From Fimbriimonas ginsengisoli Gsoil 348 (GTDB lineage: Bacteria; Armatimonadota; Fimbriimonadia; Fimbriimonadales; Fimbriimonadaceae): a stretch of DNA of 64,000 nt. Shown here piece after piece: positions 18,849 through 26,792 of the stretch. The position numbers were made by a program, and so were the translations under genes. Positions within the stretch are counted from its first letter, which is position 1, and each line of letters begins with the position of its first letter. The stretch spans positions 310,001-374,000 of the forward strand of contig NZ_CP007139.1 in NCBI RefSeq assembly GCF_000724625.1, in the 5' to 3' direction. The notes under the pieces were generated by a model. It ran no database searches. It worked only from the letters and a program-made list of their open reading frames with translations, and was not told where the DNA came from.

Positions 18849-19364
18849 CTACACCGGTACTTCGTACATCCAGTAGCTTACGTTGTGACGGCTGATCTCG
18901 GTGACGAGGCGCATGCCGATTTTCTCGGCCACTCGGCGGGAGGGTTCGTTGCCGACGCGGATGAGGCTGATCAGTCGGGGGAGGCGGAGGCGGGCGAAGG
19001 CGTGGTCTCGGACGGCGGTGGCGGCTTCGGTCGCGTAGCCTCGATTCCAATGGGAGCTTAGGAAGTCGTAGCCGAGCTCGTGGACGATCTGTCCGTCGAG
19101 CTCCATTCTCTCCAAACCGCAGTTGCCGATCAGGGCGCCATCGCTCTTTTGGAAGACGCTGAATAGGCCGTAGCCGTATTCGATCTGATGCTTCAGATTC
19201 CGGTCGATCCACTTTCGCATCTGGTCTTGGCTGAATGGGGGTGCGTGAAAGGCCGCCATCACGTTTGGATCGGTGAAGATCGCCAAGAGCGCCGTCTCGT
19301 CCGACGCAGTCATCGGCCGTAGGGAGAGTCGGGGGGTCTCTAGAGAGGTGTTATTGGTCGGCAT
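18849..19364 (-). CDS. GNAT acetyltransferase, RimJ/RimL type
   Basis: 171-residue N-acetyltransferase. The start ETPRLSLRPMTASDETALL and the core IGNCGLERMELDGQIVHELGYDFLSSHWNRGYATEA are typical of the RimJ/RimL group; the acetyl-CoA loop is HWNRGYATEA and the C-terminal part is GNEPSRRVAEKIGM. Cytoplasmic. It acetylates an amine of a protein N-terminus, an antibiotic or a small molecule; the target is unknown. Its stop is at the edge of the IS110 flank, and a palindrome array lies 12 nt before its start. Confidence 0.85.
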   Translation of the reverse strand: MPTNNTSLETPRLSLRPMTASDETALLAIFTDPNVMAAFHAPPFSQDQMRKWIDRNLKHQIEYGYGLFSVFQKSDGALIGNCGLERMELDGQIVHELGYDFLSSHWNRGYATEAATAVRDHAFARLRLPRLISLIRVGNEPSRRVAEKIGMRLVTEISRHNVSYWMYEVPV

Positions 19365-19375
19365 TTAGTTGTGGC

Positions 19376-19522
19376 ACTGGCTTCCAGCCAGTGGGTCCCA
19401 TGTCCTTCCAGGACATGGACCGATCACACGACCAGGATGGTCGTGATACACACGGGCTGGAAGCCCGTGCCACGGTTCATCGGCTGGGAGCCGATGCGTT
19501 TACACGGGCTGGAAGCCCGTGC
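19376..19522. repeat. Array of six short palindromes with different stems
   Basis: Six hairpins in about 150 nt: ACTGGC/GCCAGT (19376-19392), CATGTCC/GGACATG (about 19399-19417), CACGACC/GGTCGTG (about 19427-19445), CACGGGC/GCCCGTG (about 19453-19471), ATCGGC/GCCGAT (about 19478-19495) and CACGGGC/GCCCGTG again (about 19504-19522). Each has a 5-nt centre, mostly TTCCA or TGGAA. Stems differ while each remains self-complementary. It separates the GNAT gene from the MmcQ gene. Confidence 0.75.
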
Positions 19523-19926
19523 TACTGCGTCGAGGTGTCGTATTGCTTAACCAAGGCGGGGGGTGCTTTGCAGCGCCAGGCTTCGACGATGAGGTCTTCG
19601 AGCTCTTCCGGGTCGACGGCGTCTAGCCTCACCAGGACGGCCGGGAAGCCGTTGTAGTGGGGGTCGATGATGTACTTGTCGGGGTCGGATTGGTTGATGG
19701 CGTCTTTGGCGGCGAGGCCGGGGACGATGATGGCCAGGACGGAGTCGTTGACGACGCGCGCCTTTTTTGGATCGATCCGTTCGGCCCAGGTCCAAAGGAA
19801 ACCCTTGAATTTCCCTTTGACCTCGACGGAAAAGCCAAACCGATCCACCCCTTCCACCGCGCCCGGGAGCCGGGAGCAGATTCGCCGCACGTCGTCATGG
19901 GTCGTCATGGCCACATTTTGCGCCAT
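19522..19926 (-). CDS. MmcQ/YjbR family protein
   Basis: 134 residues with the fold of MmcQ/YjbR proteins (DNA-binding-like double-wing). Typical elements are the N-terminal DVRRICSRLPGAVEGVDRFGFSVEVKGKFKGFLW and the C-terminal KYIIDPHYNGFPAVLVRLDAVDPEELEDLIVEAWR. Such proteins are of unknown function. Start ATG 19926; an internal ATG at residue 7 is also possible. TAATCC stands 6 nt upstream, possibly another leaderless promoter. The stop codon lies in the edge of the palindrome array. Confidence 0.82.
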   Translation of the reverse strand: MAQNVAMTTHDDVRRICSRLPGAVEGVDRFGFSVEVKGKFKGFLWTWAERIDPKKARVVNDSVLAIIVPGLAAKDAINQSDPDKYIIDPHYNGFPAVLVRLDAVDPEELEDLIVEAWRCKAPPALVKQYDTSTQ

Positions 19927-20022
19927 CGACTTGGATTACGGAAGTCGGCTTCTCCCGTAGTGCAGTGTCTCGCAATAGATCGACGCCGTCTTTCTGGGAC
20001 CGCCTATCGGGGTCCGAGGAGG

Positions 20023-20385
20023 TTAGGGCGTCTCACCCCGGGTCTGCGACCCGCGGCTAAGTTCTGGAGACCCCTCCGGGGTCGGAATGGTCCGTCCATT
20101 TGGTGTCCAGGCAAACCCACACTCGACGGCAATCTCGGCGAGGGTTCGCCGCTTCCCTTCCATGAGTCCGATCGCTTTCTGAAGCCTCAACCGGCGAAGA
20201 AACGTGTGCGGCGCTTCGCCGACGTACGCCTTGAAGAGGCGGTGGAAATGAAACGGCGAAAAGTGGGCGATGTCGGCCAACCGCTCCAGTGGGAGCGGAG
20301 AGTCGAAGTTCTGCTCGACGTAGTCGAGCACGTCGTTCAGACGCTGCTCGTACTGGGCTAGGGAACGCTTTTCGCTCGTTGCCAT
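20023..20385 (-). pseudogene. AraC-family regulator truncated in the second helix-turn-helix
   Basis: Residues 1-90 read as the DNA-binding part of an AraC protein (VLDYVEQNFDSPLPLERLADIAHFSPFHFHRLFKAYVGEAPHTFLRRLRL). The sequence breaks off just after LAEIAVECGFA, where the second recognition helix (usually DQSHFSRAFK) should follow. Instead there is WTPNGRTIPTPEG and a Pro/Gly/Thr-rich tail, encoded by a palindromic repeat (GACCCC/GGGGTC at 20069-20082). AraC proteins of this type normally continue into a GyrI-like domain to about 290 residues. The protein is therefore probably non-functional. Confidence 0.75.
20028..20112. repeat. Palindromic repeat element inserted in the AraC gene
   Basis: A GC-rich element with nested inverted repeats: CGGGTC/GACCCG near 20040-20053 and GACCCC/GGGGTC near 20069-20083. 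It supplies the aberrant C-terminal codons of the AraC gene and its stop. The surrounding style matches the other palindromic repeats of this window. Confidence 0.55.
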
Positions 20386-20461
20386 GGCGTCCGAGTTTAC
20401 GGCAGGGACGGGCGGGACGCCCGGGGTCCGGGTAGCGGACGGGACGTCCGCGCTCCAATGG

Positions 20462-21652
20462 TTATCGTACGCAAGCGGCCAGGATAGCGACGTCGGTTTC
20501 GAAGGAGTCGGCTTTTAGGGGGCCGAAGGAGAAGCGGATGAAGGGGGACAGGGGGGATGAGGGGCCTCGGCGGAGCATGTCGCAGAGGGGGCCGGGGAGG
20601 ATGGCGGCTTGGTGGGCGAACAGGCGTTCGTTGAAGGCATCGGCGGTAAGGCCGCCCGGGAGGCGAGCCCAGTGGTAGAAGCCACCGTCGCCGGTGAATA
20701 GCTCGAAACCGAGGTCCGCCAGCGCGGCTTCATAGCGCTTACGCTGGCCGCCATAGTAGGTACCAACGGCGCGGCGGGCCTGGGCAACTCTTTCGAGTTC
20801 CAGCATTCCGGCGACGCAGATCTGGGATGGGCGGGCGACGCCGCCCATGGCGATGCTGGAGAAGTTGCGGAAGAGCTCGATATTCGCCTTCGACGCAGCG
20901 ATCCAACCGACCCGTAGGCCGGGGGCTTGGAGCCCTTTGGTGGCGGCGCTCACCACGAAGAGGTTTGTGCGGTCAATATCTTCGACGTACCGAAGGGCGC
21001 TGTCCGGCTCCGGCTCATGGAAGAACTCGTACGCTTCGTCGATCAATCCAGCCCAGCCGGGCTGGGAGCATAGGGCGACGAGGGATCGGAGCCGCTCGCC
21101 GGTCCAGGTGACGCCGGTCGGGTTGCTGGGATTGCTCTTCAACACTAAGCCGGGCCCGGCCATTTCGTAATCTTCTATTCCGGGGCGGAAGGCGTTCTCC
21201 GGGTTGCTGGGGATGAGCGTGGGCGACTTCGAGAGGAGGCGCAGGGCGTCCCAGTACGGCGTGTATTCGGTCTCCTCCACCAACACGCGCATCTCGGGTT
21301 TGAGGAAGGCGAGGGTGGCGTAGATGGCGGGGCGGCCGCCGGCGAAGATGGCGATGTTGTCGGTGGTGAGGTTCGCGCCGTAGAAGTGGCGATAGTAATC
21401 GCGCAGAGCGACGAGGAGCTCCTGCCCGCCGGTCGCCTGCGGGTACTTGAGGTCTTGGTGGGTGAAGTCGATGCGCGTCGGGATGTCCGGTCCGCCGGGA
21501 AGTGGGGTGGTGAGCGGGAAGCCTTGCGCCCAGGGGTGGGTTCCTTCCGTCCCCATGTACTTTCCGGTTGCGTCGAGGAACTTGAAGAGGGTCTCGTAGA
21601 CTCCCATCGGCGGGAAGTGGCAGAGGGCGGAATCTCGTTGGCCACTCGTCAT
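20462..21652 (-). CDS. PLP-dependent class I aminotransferase
   Basis: 396-residue fold-type I aminotransferase. The PLP lysine is in SAATKGLQAPGLRVGW; the aspartate contacting the pyridine nitrogen is in LIDEAYEFFHEP; SNPSNPTGVTWT carries the conserved Asn-Pro. The N-terminal part (YPQATGGQELLVALRDYYRHFYG) is typical of the aspartate/LL-DAP aminotransferase group and, from memory, close in layout to capreomycidine synthase-like enzymes. Start ATG 21652; Met16 is an alternative. It lies upstream of the broken AraC gene on the same strand with a 76-nt gap. Substrate not determined. Confidence 0.85.
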   Translation of the reverse strand: MTSGQRDSALCHFPPMGVYETLFKFLDATGKYMGTEGTHPWAQGFPLTTPLPGGPDIPTRIDFTHQDLKYPQATGGQELLVALRDYYRHFYGANLTTDNIAIFAGGRPAIYATLAFLKPEMRVLVEETEYTPYWDALRLLSKSPTLIPSNPENAFRPGIEDYEMAGPGLVLKSNPSNPTGVTWTGERLRSLVALCSQPGWAGLIDEAYEFFHEPEPDSALRYVEDIDRTNLFVVSAATKGLQAPGLRVGWIAASKANIELFRNFSSIAMGGVARPSQICVAGMLELERVAQARRAVGTYYGGQRKRYEAALADLGFELFTGDGGFYHWARLPGGLTADAFNERLFAHQAAILPGPLCDMLRRGPSSPLSPFIRFSFGPLKADSFETDVAILAACVR

Positions 21653-21892
21653 TGATGGCCTCGGTGGGTTCGGTTCACGTGAGGATATTAGCAGGCGATC
21701 ACTTTGGGTGCGGACATCGGCTGGGGTACCGACGCGACGGGTTCTTCGCTTTACACATCTTTAGGTTCGGGAGCCAAGGACCTCCCTTCAACAGATTAGC
21801 CTGCTCTTATCGCATTGCCTTCCCCGAATACGAGGGCTCGTCATATTGTTAGGCTGATATCGCCGCTTTCAGGGCTCGAGGGGTTTGTCGGC

Positions 21893-21953
21893 CTTTACCC
21901 AGGATTCCGCTTCGCTCCACCCTGGGCTATGGGATGTCGCTCCCATGGGGCTG
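21893..21953. repeat. Dispersed palindromic repeat, degenerate
   Basis: ACCCAGG (about 21897) pairs with CCTGGGCT (about 21922) and is followed by the small palindrome GGGATGTCGCTCCC. A related CCTGGGCTGGCGGATGTCGC occurs near 17330 next to the IS110 element, so at least two copies exist here. Confidence 0.5.
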
Positions 21954-22241
21954 GCTCAGGACATGGAATCGGCCGCACCTTTATCGGCAGGCGGGTTACC
22001 GCGTAAAAAGTGCGATACGACGGCCTGCGGAAGGAGGTGAACTTGGTGCGTTCAATGAAACCGCTGCGGGGCTCCGGCCAAACCGTTCTTCGGCTCGAGG
22101 AGCGTTTGAGGACAAGGGTTCGGGTTTGTTTGGATGCCAAAGGAGGACGTGCGGGATGTCGGGGCTCTCCGAGAAAAATTCTGTCGATATTGTCCGGCGC
22201 GGGTGGAGGTGAACGTTGAGGGGATGAAGGTTAGACTTCAG

Positions 22242-22254
22242 GAGGAATTGGACG
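22242..22254 (+). promoter_or_regulatory. Ribosome binding site of the DGPF gene
   Basis: AGGAGG just upstream of ATG 22255 with optimal spacing fixes that start; unusually strong for this window. Confidence 0.6.
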
Positions 22255-22596
22255 ATGAGTGAATTCGTTTTTCTTTACCGTGGCGGCGACAGGGCGACTT
22301 CGCCCGAGCAGGGACAGCAGATGATGCAGAAGTGGATCGAGTGGTTCAAGGAGCTGACGGCGGGCGATCATGTCGTCGACCGGGGGCAGCCGCTCGAGTG
22401 GAGCGGGAAGGTTGTGCAGGCGGGCTCAAAGACCATCGTCGACGGCCCGTTCGCCGAGGCGAAGGACCTCGTCGGCGGTTTCACCATCATTAAGGCGAAC
22501 GATCTCGACCACGCGGCTGAGCTCGCCAAGAACTGCCCGATCCTCGACCGTAACGGACATGTGGAAGTACGCCCCGTGATGCGCCTGGATATGTAA
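22255..22596 (+). CDS. YCII-related DGPF-domain protein
   Basis: 113-residue ferredoxin-like protein of the DGPF/YCII group. The name-giving motif is KTIVDGPFAEAKDLVGGFTIIKA; the N-terminus EFVFLYRGG and the C-terminus CPILDRNGHVEVRPV are also typical. Such proteins are nearly always next to an ECF sigma factor with a TPR tail (ECF42 group), as here: its TAA shares one base with the ATG of the sigma gene. Function unknown; it may be a partner or a target of the sigma factor. Confidence 0.9.
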   Translation: MSEFVFLYRGGDRATSPEQGQQMMQKWIEWFKELTAGDHVVDRGQPLEWSGKVVQAGSKTIVDGPFAEAKDLVGGFTIIKANDLDHAAELAKNCPILDRNGHVEVRPVMRLDM

Positions 22597-23867
22597 TGGA
22601 GCACCCCGCCGGCCCGCTTGAACCGGGAGAAGACCCGATCGATCATCTGTTCCGGCGCGAGTCGGGGCGGATGATCGCGACGGTCGCCCGGCTTCTCGGG
22701 CTGCAAAACCTCGCCTTGGCGGAAGACGTCGTTCAAGACGCCTTCTGCCGGGCCGTTGAAGTGTGGAAGTACCGGGGAATGCCGCCGAATCCGGAGGCGT
22801 GGCTGATGGCGACGGCAAAGAATCGCGCGCTCGACGTGCTGCGGCGCGAGAGGACGGCGCGTAAGTTCGCGCCGGAGCTCGCCTCCGAATGGAGCTTGGC
22901 GCAAACGGTCGAGGAGTCGTTCACTCCCCATGCCATCAAAGACGACCAGCTTCGGATGATGTTCTCGTGCTGCGACCCGCGGCTCAAGGAGGAGGCGCAG
23001 CTCGCTCTGGTGCTCCATCTCTTGTGCGGCTTCGGGATCGACGAGATCGCGGCGGCGTTCCTGGTCTCGCACCACGCCATGGAGAAGCGAGTGATCCGGG
23101 CCAAGAAATCGCTGGCGGAGCTTGGCCTCATCTTCGATCTCGCGGACGCGGAGTTTTCGGCTCGGCTCTCCACCGTGTACCGGGCGCTTTATCTGCTCTT
23201 CAACGAGGGATACCACGGCGCGTCGTCGGTGTCGGTGGTGCGGGCGGAGCTGTGTCAAGAGGCGCTGCGGCTGACTTACCTCCTGATGGAGAATCCGCTC
23301 GGGGCGGCGCCGGCAACTTTCGCGCTGGGGGCGCTTATGTGCTTTCACGGGGCGCGGCTGCGGACGCGCATCGGCCCGTGCGGCGAGTTGGCGCCGTTGG
23401 TGGAGCAGGATCGAACGCAGTGGGATTCCTCCCTCATCGAGCAGGGGAAGCGGCTGTTGGCGAACTCGGCATCGGGCTATGTGCTGACCGAGTACCACCT
23501 CGAGGCGATGATCGCCTCGCTGCATATGGAGGCGCGAAGCGTGGAGGAGACGAACTGGCGGGCGATCGTGGAGCTTTACGACGTTCTGGTGGAAATGCGG
23601 CCTTCGCCGGTGGTCGCCCTCAACCGCGCGATCGCGGTGGCGCAGCTTCGGGGGCCGGCGGAGGGGATCGAAGAGATTCGGGCAATTTCGGAGCGCGAGC
23701 GGCTGGACCGATATCCTTTCTATTGGGCTGCCATCGGGGAGTTGGAATCGCGCCGAGGCGATTTCCCGGAAGCCAGGGAGGCGTTCTTAAAAGCGCGGGA
23801 CCTGGCGCGCAATCCGATGGAACGCCACTTCTTGTCCAAACGGATAGCCGACTATAGCGCCGTCTAG
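22596..23867 (+). CDS. ECF42-type RNA polymerase sigma factor with TPR extension
   Basis: 423 residues. Region 2 is at about 14-80 (GRMIATVARLLGLQNLALAEDVVQDAFCRAVEVW), region 4 at about 125-185 (ALVLHLLCGFGIDEIAAAFLV). The remaining 230 residues form a helical C-terminal extension with TPR-like pairs (GAAPATFALGALMCFHGARLRTR; YPFYWAAIGELESRRGDFPEAREAFLKA), the mark of the ECF42 group, in which the extension is known to be needed for activity. There is no anti-sigma gene nearby, as usual for the group. ATG 22596 overlaps the DGPF stop (TAATG). Confidence 0.9.
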   Translation: MEHPAGPLEPGEDPIDHLFRRESGRMIATVARLLGLQNLALAEDVVQDAFCRAVEVWKYRGMPPNPEAWLMATAKNRALDVLRRERTARKFAPELASEWSLAQTVEESFTPHAIKDDQLRMMFSCCDPRLKEEAQLALVLHLLCGFGIDEIAAAFLVSHHAMEKRVIRAKKSLAELGLIFDLADAEFSARLSTVYRALYLLFNEGYHGASSVSVVRAELCQEALRLTYLLMENPLGAAPATFALGALMCFHGARLRTRIGPCGELAPLVEQDRTQWDSSLIEQGKRLLANSASGYVLTEYHLEAMIASLHMEARSVEETNWRAIVELYDVLVEMRPSPVVALNRAIAVAQLRGPAEGIEEIRAISERERLDRYPFYWAAIGELESRRGDFPEAREAFLKARDLARNPMERHFLSKRIADYSAV

Positions 23868-24208
23868 CGTAGGTGCTCTTGGGAGAAAATGGCGTACTCC
23901 TCGCGGGACCAGATCTCGAAGAAGCGTCCCATTCCGATGACCAGGGCATCGGCCGTGAGGCCGGCATCTCGGGCGAGATCTGCCGGGATCGGCAGATAAC
24001 CGTCCGACCCGAGGTCGACCTGGACGTGTAGAAAGCCATGCTCGGCGACGGCTTCCAGCGCCTCATCGCGGGAGGCGACCCGGATCGCGCGATAGGGAGT
24101 GAGCCAAGCAACGAGGCGAGGAGTTAGGATCGCCGCAAAGCGGGGCGGCAGGCGGAGACGGCCGTCGTCTTCCAATTCAATCTCGTATTGCCCGAGCAGG
24201 GAGTTCAT
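23864..24208 (-). CDS. MraZ-like double SpoVT/AbrB-fold protein, orphan
   Basis: 114 residues with both halves of MraZ: GQYEIELEDDGRLRLPPRFAAIL and DGYLPIPADLARDAGLTADALVIGMGRFFEIWSREEY. True MraZ is the first gene of the division and cell-wall cluster; here no mraW/ftsI follows. The first half departs from the MraZ consensus after the second strand. It may be a paralogue with its own DNA target. Its last codon overlaps the convergent sigma-factor gene by 4 nt. Confidence 0.7.
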   Translation of the reverse strand: MNSLLGQYEIELEDDGRLRLPPRFAAILTPRLVAWLTPYRAIRVASRDEALEAVAEHGFLHVQVDLGSDGYLPIPADLARDAGLTADALVIGMGRFFEIWSREEYAIFSQEHLR

Positions 24209-24304
24209 CTAGGGAGTTTGATGATAACTCGATTCCTGCTTGACGAGGCCTTGGGGTGGTGTTCGGTGGGCGACGATCCGTTGGGGGTGAATGGCGAACG
24301 TATG

Positions 24305-24405
24305 TTCGCCGGGGGCCGCTCTGGAGAGTAGGGAAGCGGCACACGTAGGTGCCAGCTACACGTCCTTCGGACGTAGGGGAGGCCGCTCTGGAGAGCGGCG
24401 GTCCG
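24305..24405. repeat. GGCCGCTCTGGAGAG-type palindromic repeats
   Basis: GGCCGCTCTGGAGAG occurs twice (about 24314 and 24383); the second is a full palindrome, CCGCTCTGGAGAGCGG. Between them are AGCTACACGTCC and ACGTCCTTCGGACGT, another palindrome. The same hairpin-unit style is seen at 19376-19522. Confidence 0.6.
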
Positions 24406-24430
24406 CCGGACGGGACTCCCTCACCCCCAA

Positions 24431-24477
24431 CCCCCTCTCCCTCGTTCGGCACATACATCCGAAGGAGGGAGAGGGGG
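24431..24477. repeat. Long hairpin with 13-bp arms
   Basis: CCCCCTCTCCCTC (24431-24443) and GAGGGAGAGGGGG (24465-24477) are perfect complements around a 21-nt loop. Similar CTCCCTC/GAGGGAG hairpins at 34262-34318 and 34482-34552 point to a dispersed family. Confidence 0.65.
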
Positions 24478-24565
24478 CTCCGGAGGGTGGGATTGTCCAG
24501 CGATTGGTGGCGATTGTCCATTATTAAATGAGAGTCGTCCTTCTCTCTTCTCAAATTGTTTGCCT

Positions 24566-24583
24566 CGTTGTACAGTATCAACG
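24566..24583. promoter_or_regulatory. Probable operator and -10 of the GntR/LacI regulator gene
   Basis: CGTTGTAC-A-GTATCAACG is an imperfect inverted repeat of 18 nt (arms CGTTG/CAACG and TAC/GTA). It contains TACAGT, a likely -10, with TTGTTT at 24556-24561 upstream. The style resembles the TTGTAC..GTACAA operators of AraR-type GntR/LacI chimeras, so it may be an autoregulatory site. Confidence 0.45.
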
Positions 24584-24622
24584 TGGCTGTCGTAATCCGG
24601 TGCGGGTTTGTGCGGAGTGGGA

Positions 24623-25840
24623 ATGTCTAATCGTTCACGCCCAATGGTCGGAACGACGGCGGAGGGGCTTCGCGCTTGGATCCGGGAAGGACGGCTTCGA
24701 GCGGGGGATACGCTCGACTCCGAGCATCGGTTGGCCGAGACGCTGGGGGTTAGCCGTGGTACGATTCGGCTGGCGATCGACGTCCTCGTCTCCACCGGCG
24801 AGTTGACCCGCCGTCCGCACTCCCGGCCGGTTATCGGCATGCTGGGCGACCGGTCATCGGGGTCGGAAGGGCTCGACGTCTACGTGTGGGTTAGCCACCC
24901 GATCTCGGACCACGCTTCGCTCATGTTCATGCGCGGCGTCTCGCTCGGGCTCAAGGGTACGCCATACCGGATGATCGTTCGTGAGCCAACCCGTTTCTAC
25001 GGCGGCCATGTACCTTCCGACGAGCGCCAGTTCCTTATCGACTTGCTCGAAAACGAGGGGGCGGCAGGCGCGATTATTCAGCGGGATGCCGCGGGAAAAA
25101 ACGCCGAAGCGGCCAAAACTCTTCTGCGCGCGGGAAAACCTCTCGTCTTTGTAGACTCCCCGCCTCCTGAAGGAGTGGATGCCGACTACGTCGGCTCGAG
25201 CAATCTGGCGGCGGCTCGGCAATGCGTCGAGCACTTGATCGAGCTTGGGCACCAGAGAATCGCTTGTCTGATGGAAAGCGACGAAACGGACGTCACCAAT
25301 CAGCGGACCAAAGGATATTGGAGAGCCATGCGCTTGGGAGGCCTCGAGGATCGGGGCGTCTGCCTGATCGCCGGCGCTCTTGCAAACGAAGGGCGTCACC
25401 TTCACCCAGCCGGAAGGTTTGCCCCCCGGTGCGCGACCCACGGCGCCTATCTTGAATGGTCCCAGCGGCTAGTCGCCGCCGTGCTCGCCCTTCCCGAAAG
25501 GCCGACCGCGGTCTTCGTCGGCTGCGACGTGCTGGCCCACTCCGTCGGGGCGCTTTTGGAGGGTGCGGGAGTGCGCATTCCCGAGGATATGTCCATCGTC
25601 GGCTTCGACTGGCTTGCCCGGTGGGAATCGGCGCAAATAGACGACCTCACGACCGCCAGCCAGGATTTTGAAGGTTTCGGGCGGCAGTCGGCGGACCTTC
25701 TGCTCGACCGTCTTACCGGCGAGGCGTCCGCGACGCCCCGCCATGTTTTGCTACCGGCACCGCTTGTCGTGCGGTCCTCGACCGCCCCTCGGAAGGCTGC
25801 TATGCCCTCCGGCGATCATTTGGGCTCGAAGCCCCTTTAA
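24623..25840 (+). CDS. GntR-LacI chimeric transcriptional regulator (1)
   Basis: 405 residues from ATG 24623 (GGAG upstream). The N-terminal winged helix is of the GntR type ([42 protein letters not shown], about 12-60); the rest is a LacI-type periplasmic-binding-protein fold ([52 protein letters not shown]), which should bind a sugar. This is the AraR layout. The next gene, a prepilin-like protein, starts 4 nt after its stop, and the same pairing recurs at 58.4-60.4 kb. It probably controls the prepilin gene or a distant sugar locus. Confidence 0.9.
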   Translation: MSNRSRPMVGTTAEGLRAWIREGRLRAGDTLDSEHRLAETLGVSRGTIRLAIDVLVSTGELTRRPHSRPVIGMLGDRSSGSEGLDVYVWVSHPISDHASLMFMRGVSLGLKGTPYRMIVREPTRFYGGHVPSDERQFLIDLLENEGAAGAIIQRDAAGKNAEAAKTLLRAGKPLVFVDSPPPEGVDADYVGSSNLAAARQCVEHLIELGHQRIACLMESDETDVTNQRTKGYWRAMRLGGLEDRGVCLIAGALANEGRHLHPAGRFAPRCATHGAYLEWSQRLVAAVLALPERPTAVFVGCDVLAHSVGALLEGAGVRIPEDMSIVGFDWLARWESAQIDDLTTASQDFEGFGRQSADLLLDRLTGEASATPRHVLLPAPLVVRSSTAPRKAAMPSGDHLGSKPL

Positions 25841-25844
25841 CGTC

Positions 25845-26720
25845 ATGAATTCCAAGATCCGTTCTAAAGCCTTTACCCTCATCGAACTGCTCGTCGTGAT
25901 CGCGATCATCGCAATCCTCGCGGCGATCCTCTTCCCTGTTTTCGCCCAGGCCAAAGCCGCGGCCAAGAAGACCTCCTGTCTCTCGAACGACAAGCAGGTC
26001 TCCTTGGGCGCCGTTATGTACGCCGGCGACAGCGACGACGTATTTCCCTACGACCGTGGCGGCGACCCGGGCAACACCTACTACGGTGAGACCTACGTCA
26101 ACGGAGCGATGGACCCTAACGCGCCGACCAACTGGAGCCGGGGAATCTATCCATACACGAAGAACTTCGGCATCTTCGCCTGCCCAGTCGCGGTCGACCA
26201 AGACGGAAGCAATGGTTGGGGCTGCTTCGACGGAAACGGCAAGGCAACCTCCTACTGCGGCAGCACGGCGATGAACGCCATCGCCGAAGGTAAGACCGTG
26301 ACCGCGATGCCGGAACCGGCGAACACCGTACTGATGAGCGAGAAGTCGCAGAAGCAGAAAGTCTCGCAATCCGCTCCTTCGTGGAACGGATTCAACGACA
26401 GCTCGTGCCCGAACGTCATCGGAAAGCCGGCGACTAACCGGTGTCCGACCGGAACCGACGGTCCGACGACTGCCGTAAACCACGACGGTGGAAACTACGG
26501 CTTCGCCGACGGCCACTCGAAATACTCGAAGAAATCGGGGATGAAGTACAGCCAGTTCGGTTGGATCGGCATCTGCAAGTTCTACGGGAGCGGAGCGACG
26601 CCGCCCAACGTGAAGAACGTGGACGCGACGCTGACCCCGTTGCTGGATAAGAACCCGCTCACCAGCAGCGGATGGACGTACCGAAACTGGGACGTGGTTT
26701 GCGACGGCTCCGCGTTCTAG
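25845..26720 (+). CDS. Prepilin-type N-terminal cleavage/methylation (DUF1559-like) protein (1)
   Basis: 291 residues. [19 protein letters not shown] starting at residue 9 is the type IV prepilin/pseudopilin leader and spine; cleavage would follow Lys/Ala before Phe. After the helix comes [19 protein letters not shown], then a globular domain ending in [13 protein letters not shown], the FxDGH signature of the large Planctomycetes/Armatimonadetes families of DUF1559 type. Start ATG 25845 is inside a longer open frame; it has no RBS and lies 4 nt after the regulator stop, so translation may be coupled. A strong terminator follows. Confidence 0.9.
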   Translation: MNSKIRSKAFTLIELLVVIAIIAILAAILFPVFAQAKAAAKKTSCLSNDKQVSLGAVMYAGDSDDVFPYDRGGDPGNTYYGETYVNGAMDPNAPTNWSRGIYPYTKNFGIFACPVAVDQDGSNGWGCFDGNGKATSYCGSTAMNAIAEGKTVTAMPEPANTVLMSEKSQKQKVSQSAPSWNGFNDSSCPNVIGKPATNRCPTGTDGPTTAVNHDGGNYGFADGHSKYSKKSGMKYSQFGWIGICKFYGSGATPPNVKNVDATLTPLLDKNPLTSSGWTYRNWDVVCDGSAF

Positions 26721-26728
26721 AACGCTCA

Positions 26729-26770
26729 CCGGGAGCGGCTTTCTTCCCCGGAGAAGAAGGCCGCTCCCGG
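26729..26770 (+). terminator. Strong hairpin after the prepilin gene
   Basis: CCGGGAGCGGC (26729-26739) and GCCGCTCCCGG (26760-26770) form a perfect 11-bp stem; the loop itself can extend the stem (CTTCTT/AAGAAG-like). It is followed by CTCATTTAAT. It separates the prepilin gene from the small lipoprotein gene. Confidence 0.75.
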
Positions 26771-26792
26771 CTCATTTAATAGGACATCTAAT

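Larger units (their letters stand above)
21653..22254. other. Long intergenic region with degenerate repeats
   Basis: About 600 nt without a convincing gene. 21893-21960 has a dispersed-repeat look (ACCCAGG ... CCTGGGCT, then ATGGGATGTCGCTCCCAT). Purine-rich AAGGAGGTGAAC at 22030 looks like a ribosome site, but the frame 22010-22219 behind it has no protein character. The right end carries the AGGAGG for the DGPF gene. Confidence 0.5.
24209..24622. other. Intergenic region with repeats upstream of the regulator
   Basis: Holds two repeat types (24305-24405 and 24431-24477, listed) and, on the right, the promoter/operator of the regulator gene. No gene supported. Confidence 0.5.

Noticed and set aside
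18565-19212. 215-codon minus-strand frame over the IS110 flank and GNAT gene
   Set aside because: It overlaps the GNAT gene in another frame and would read through the structured flank; composition is Arg/Pro-rich.
19376-19522. Possible CRISPR array
   Set aside because: Units are palindromes with differing stems and almost no spacers; there is no constant direct repeat and no cas gene.
22010-22219. 69-codon frame after AAGGAGGTGAAC
   Set aside because: The ribosome-like site points to no start at proper distance in this frame, and the peptide has no recognisable features.
22368-23525. 385-codon minus-strand frame opposite the sigma factor
   Set aside because: Antisense of a high-GC gene; no motif, Arg/His-rich composition typical of shadows.
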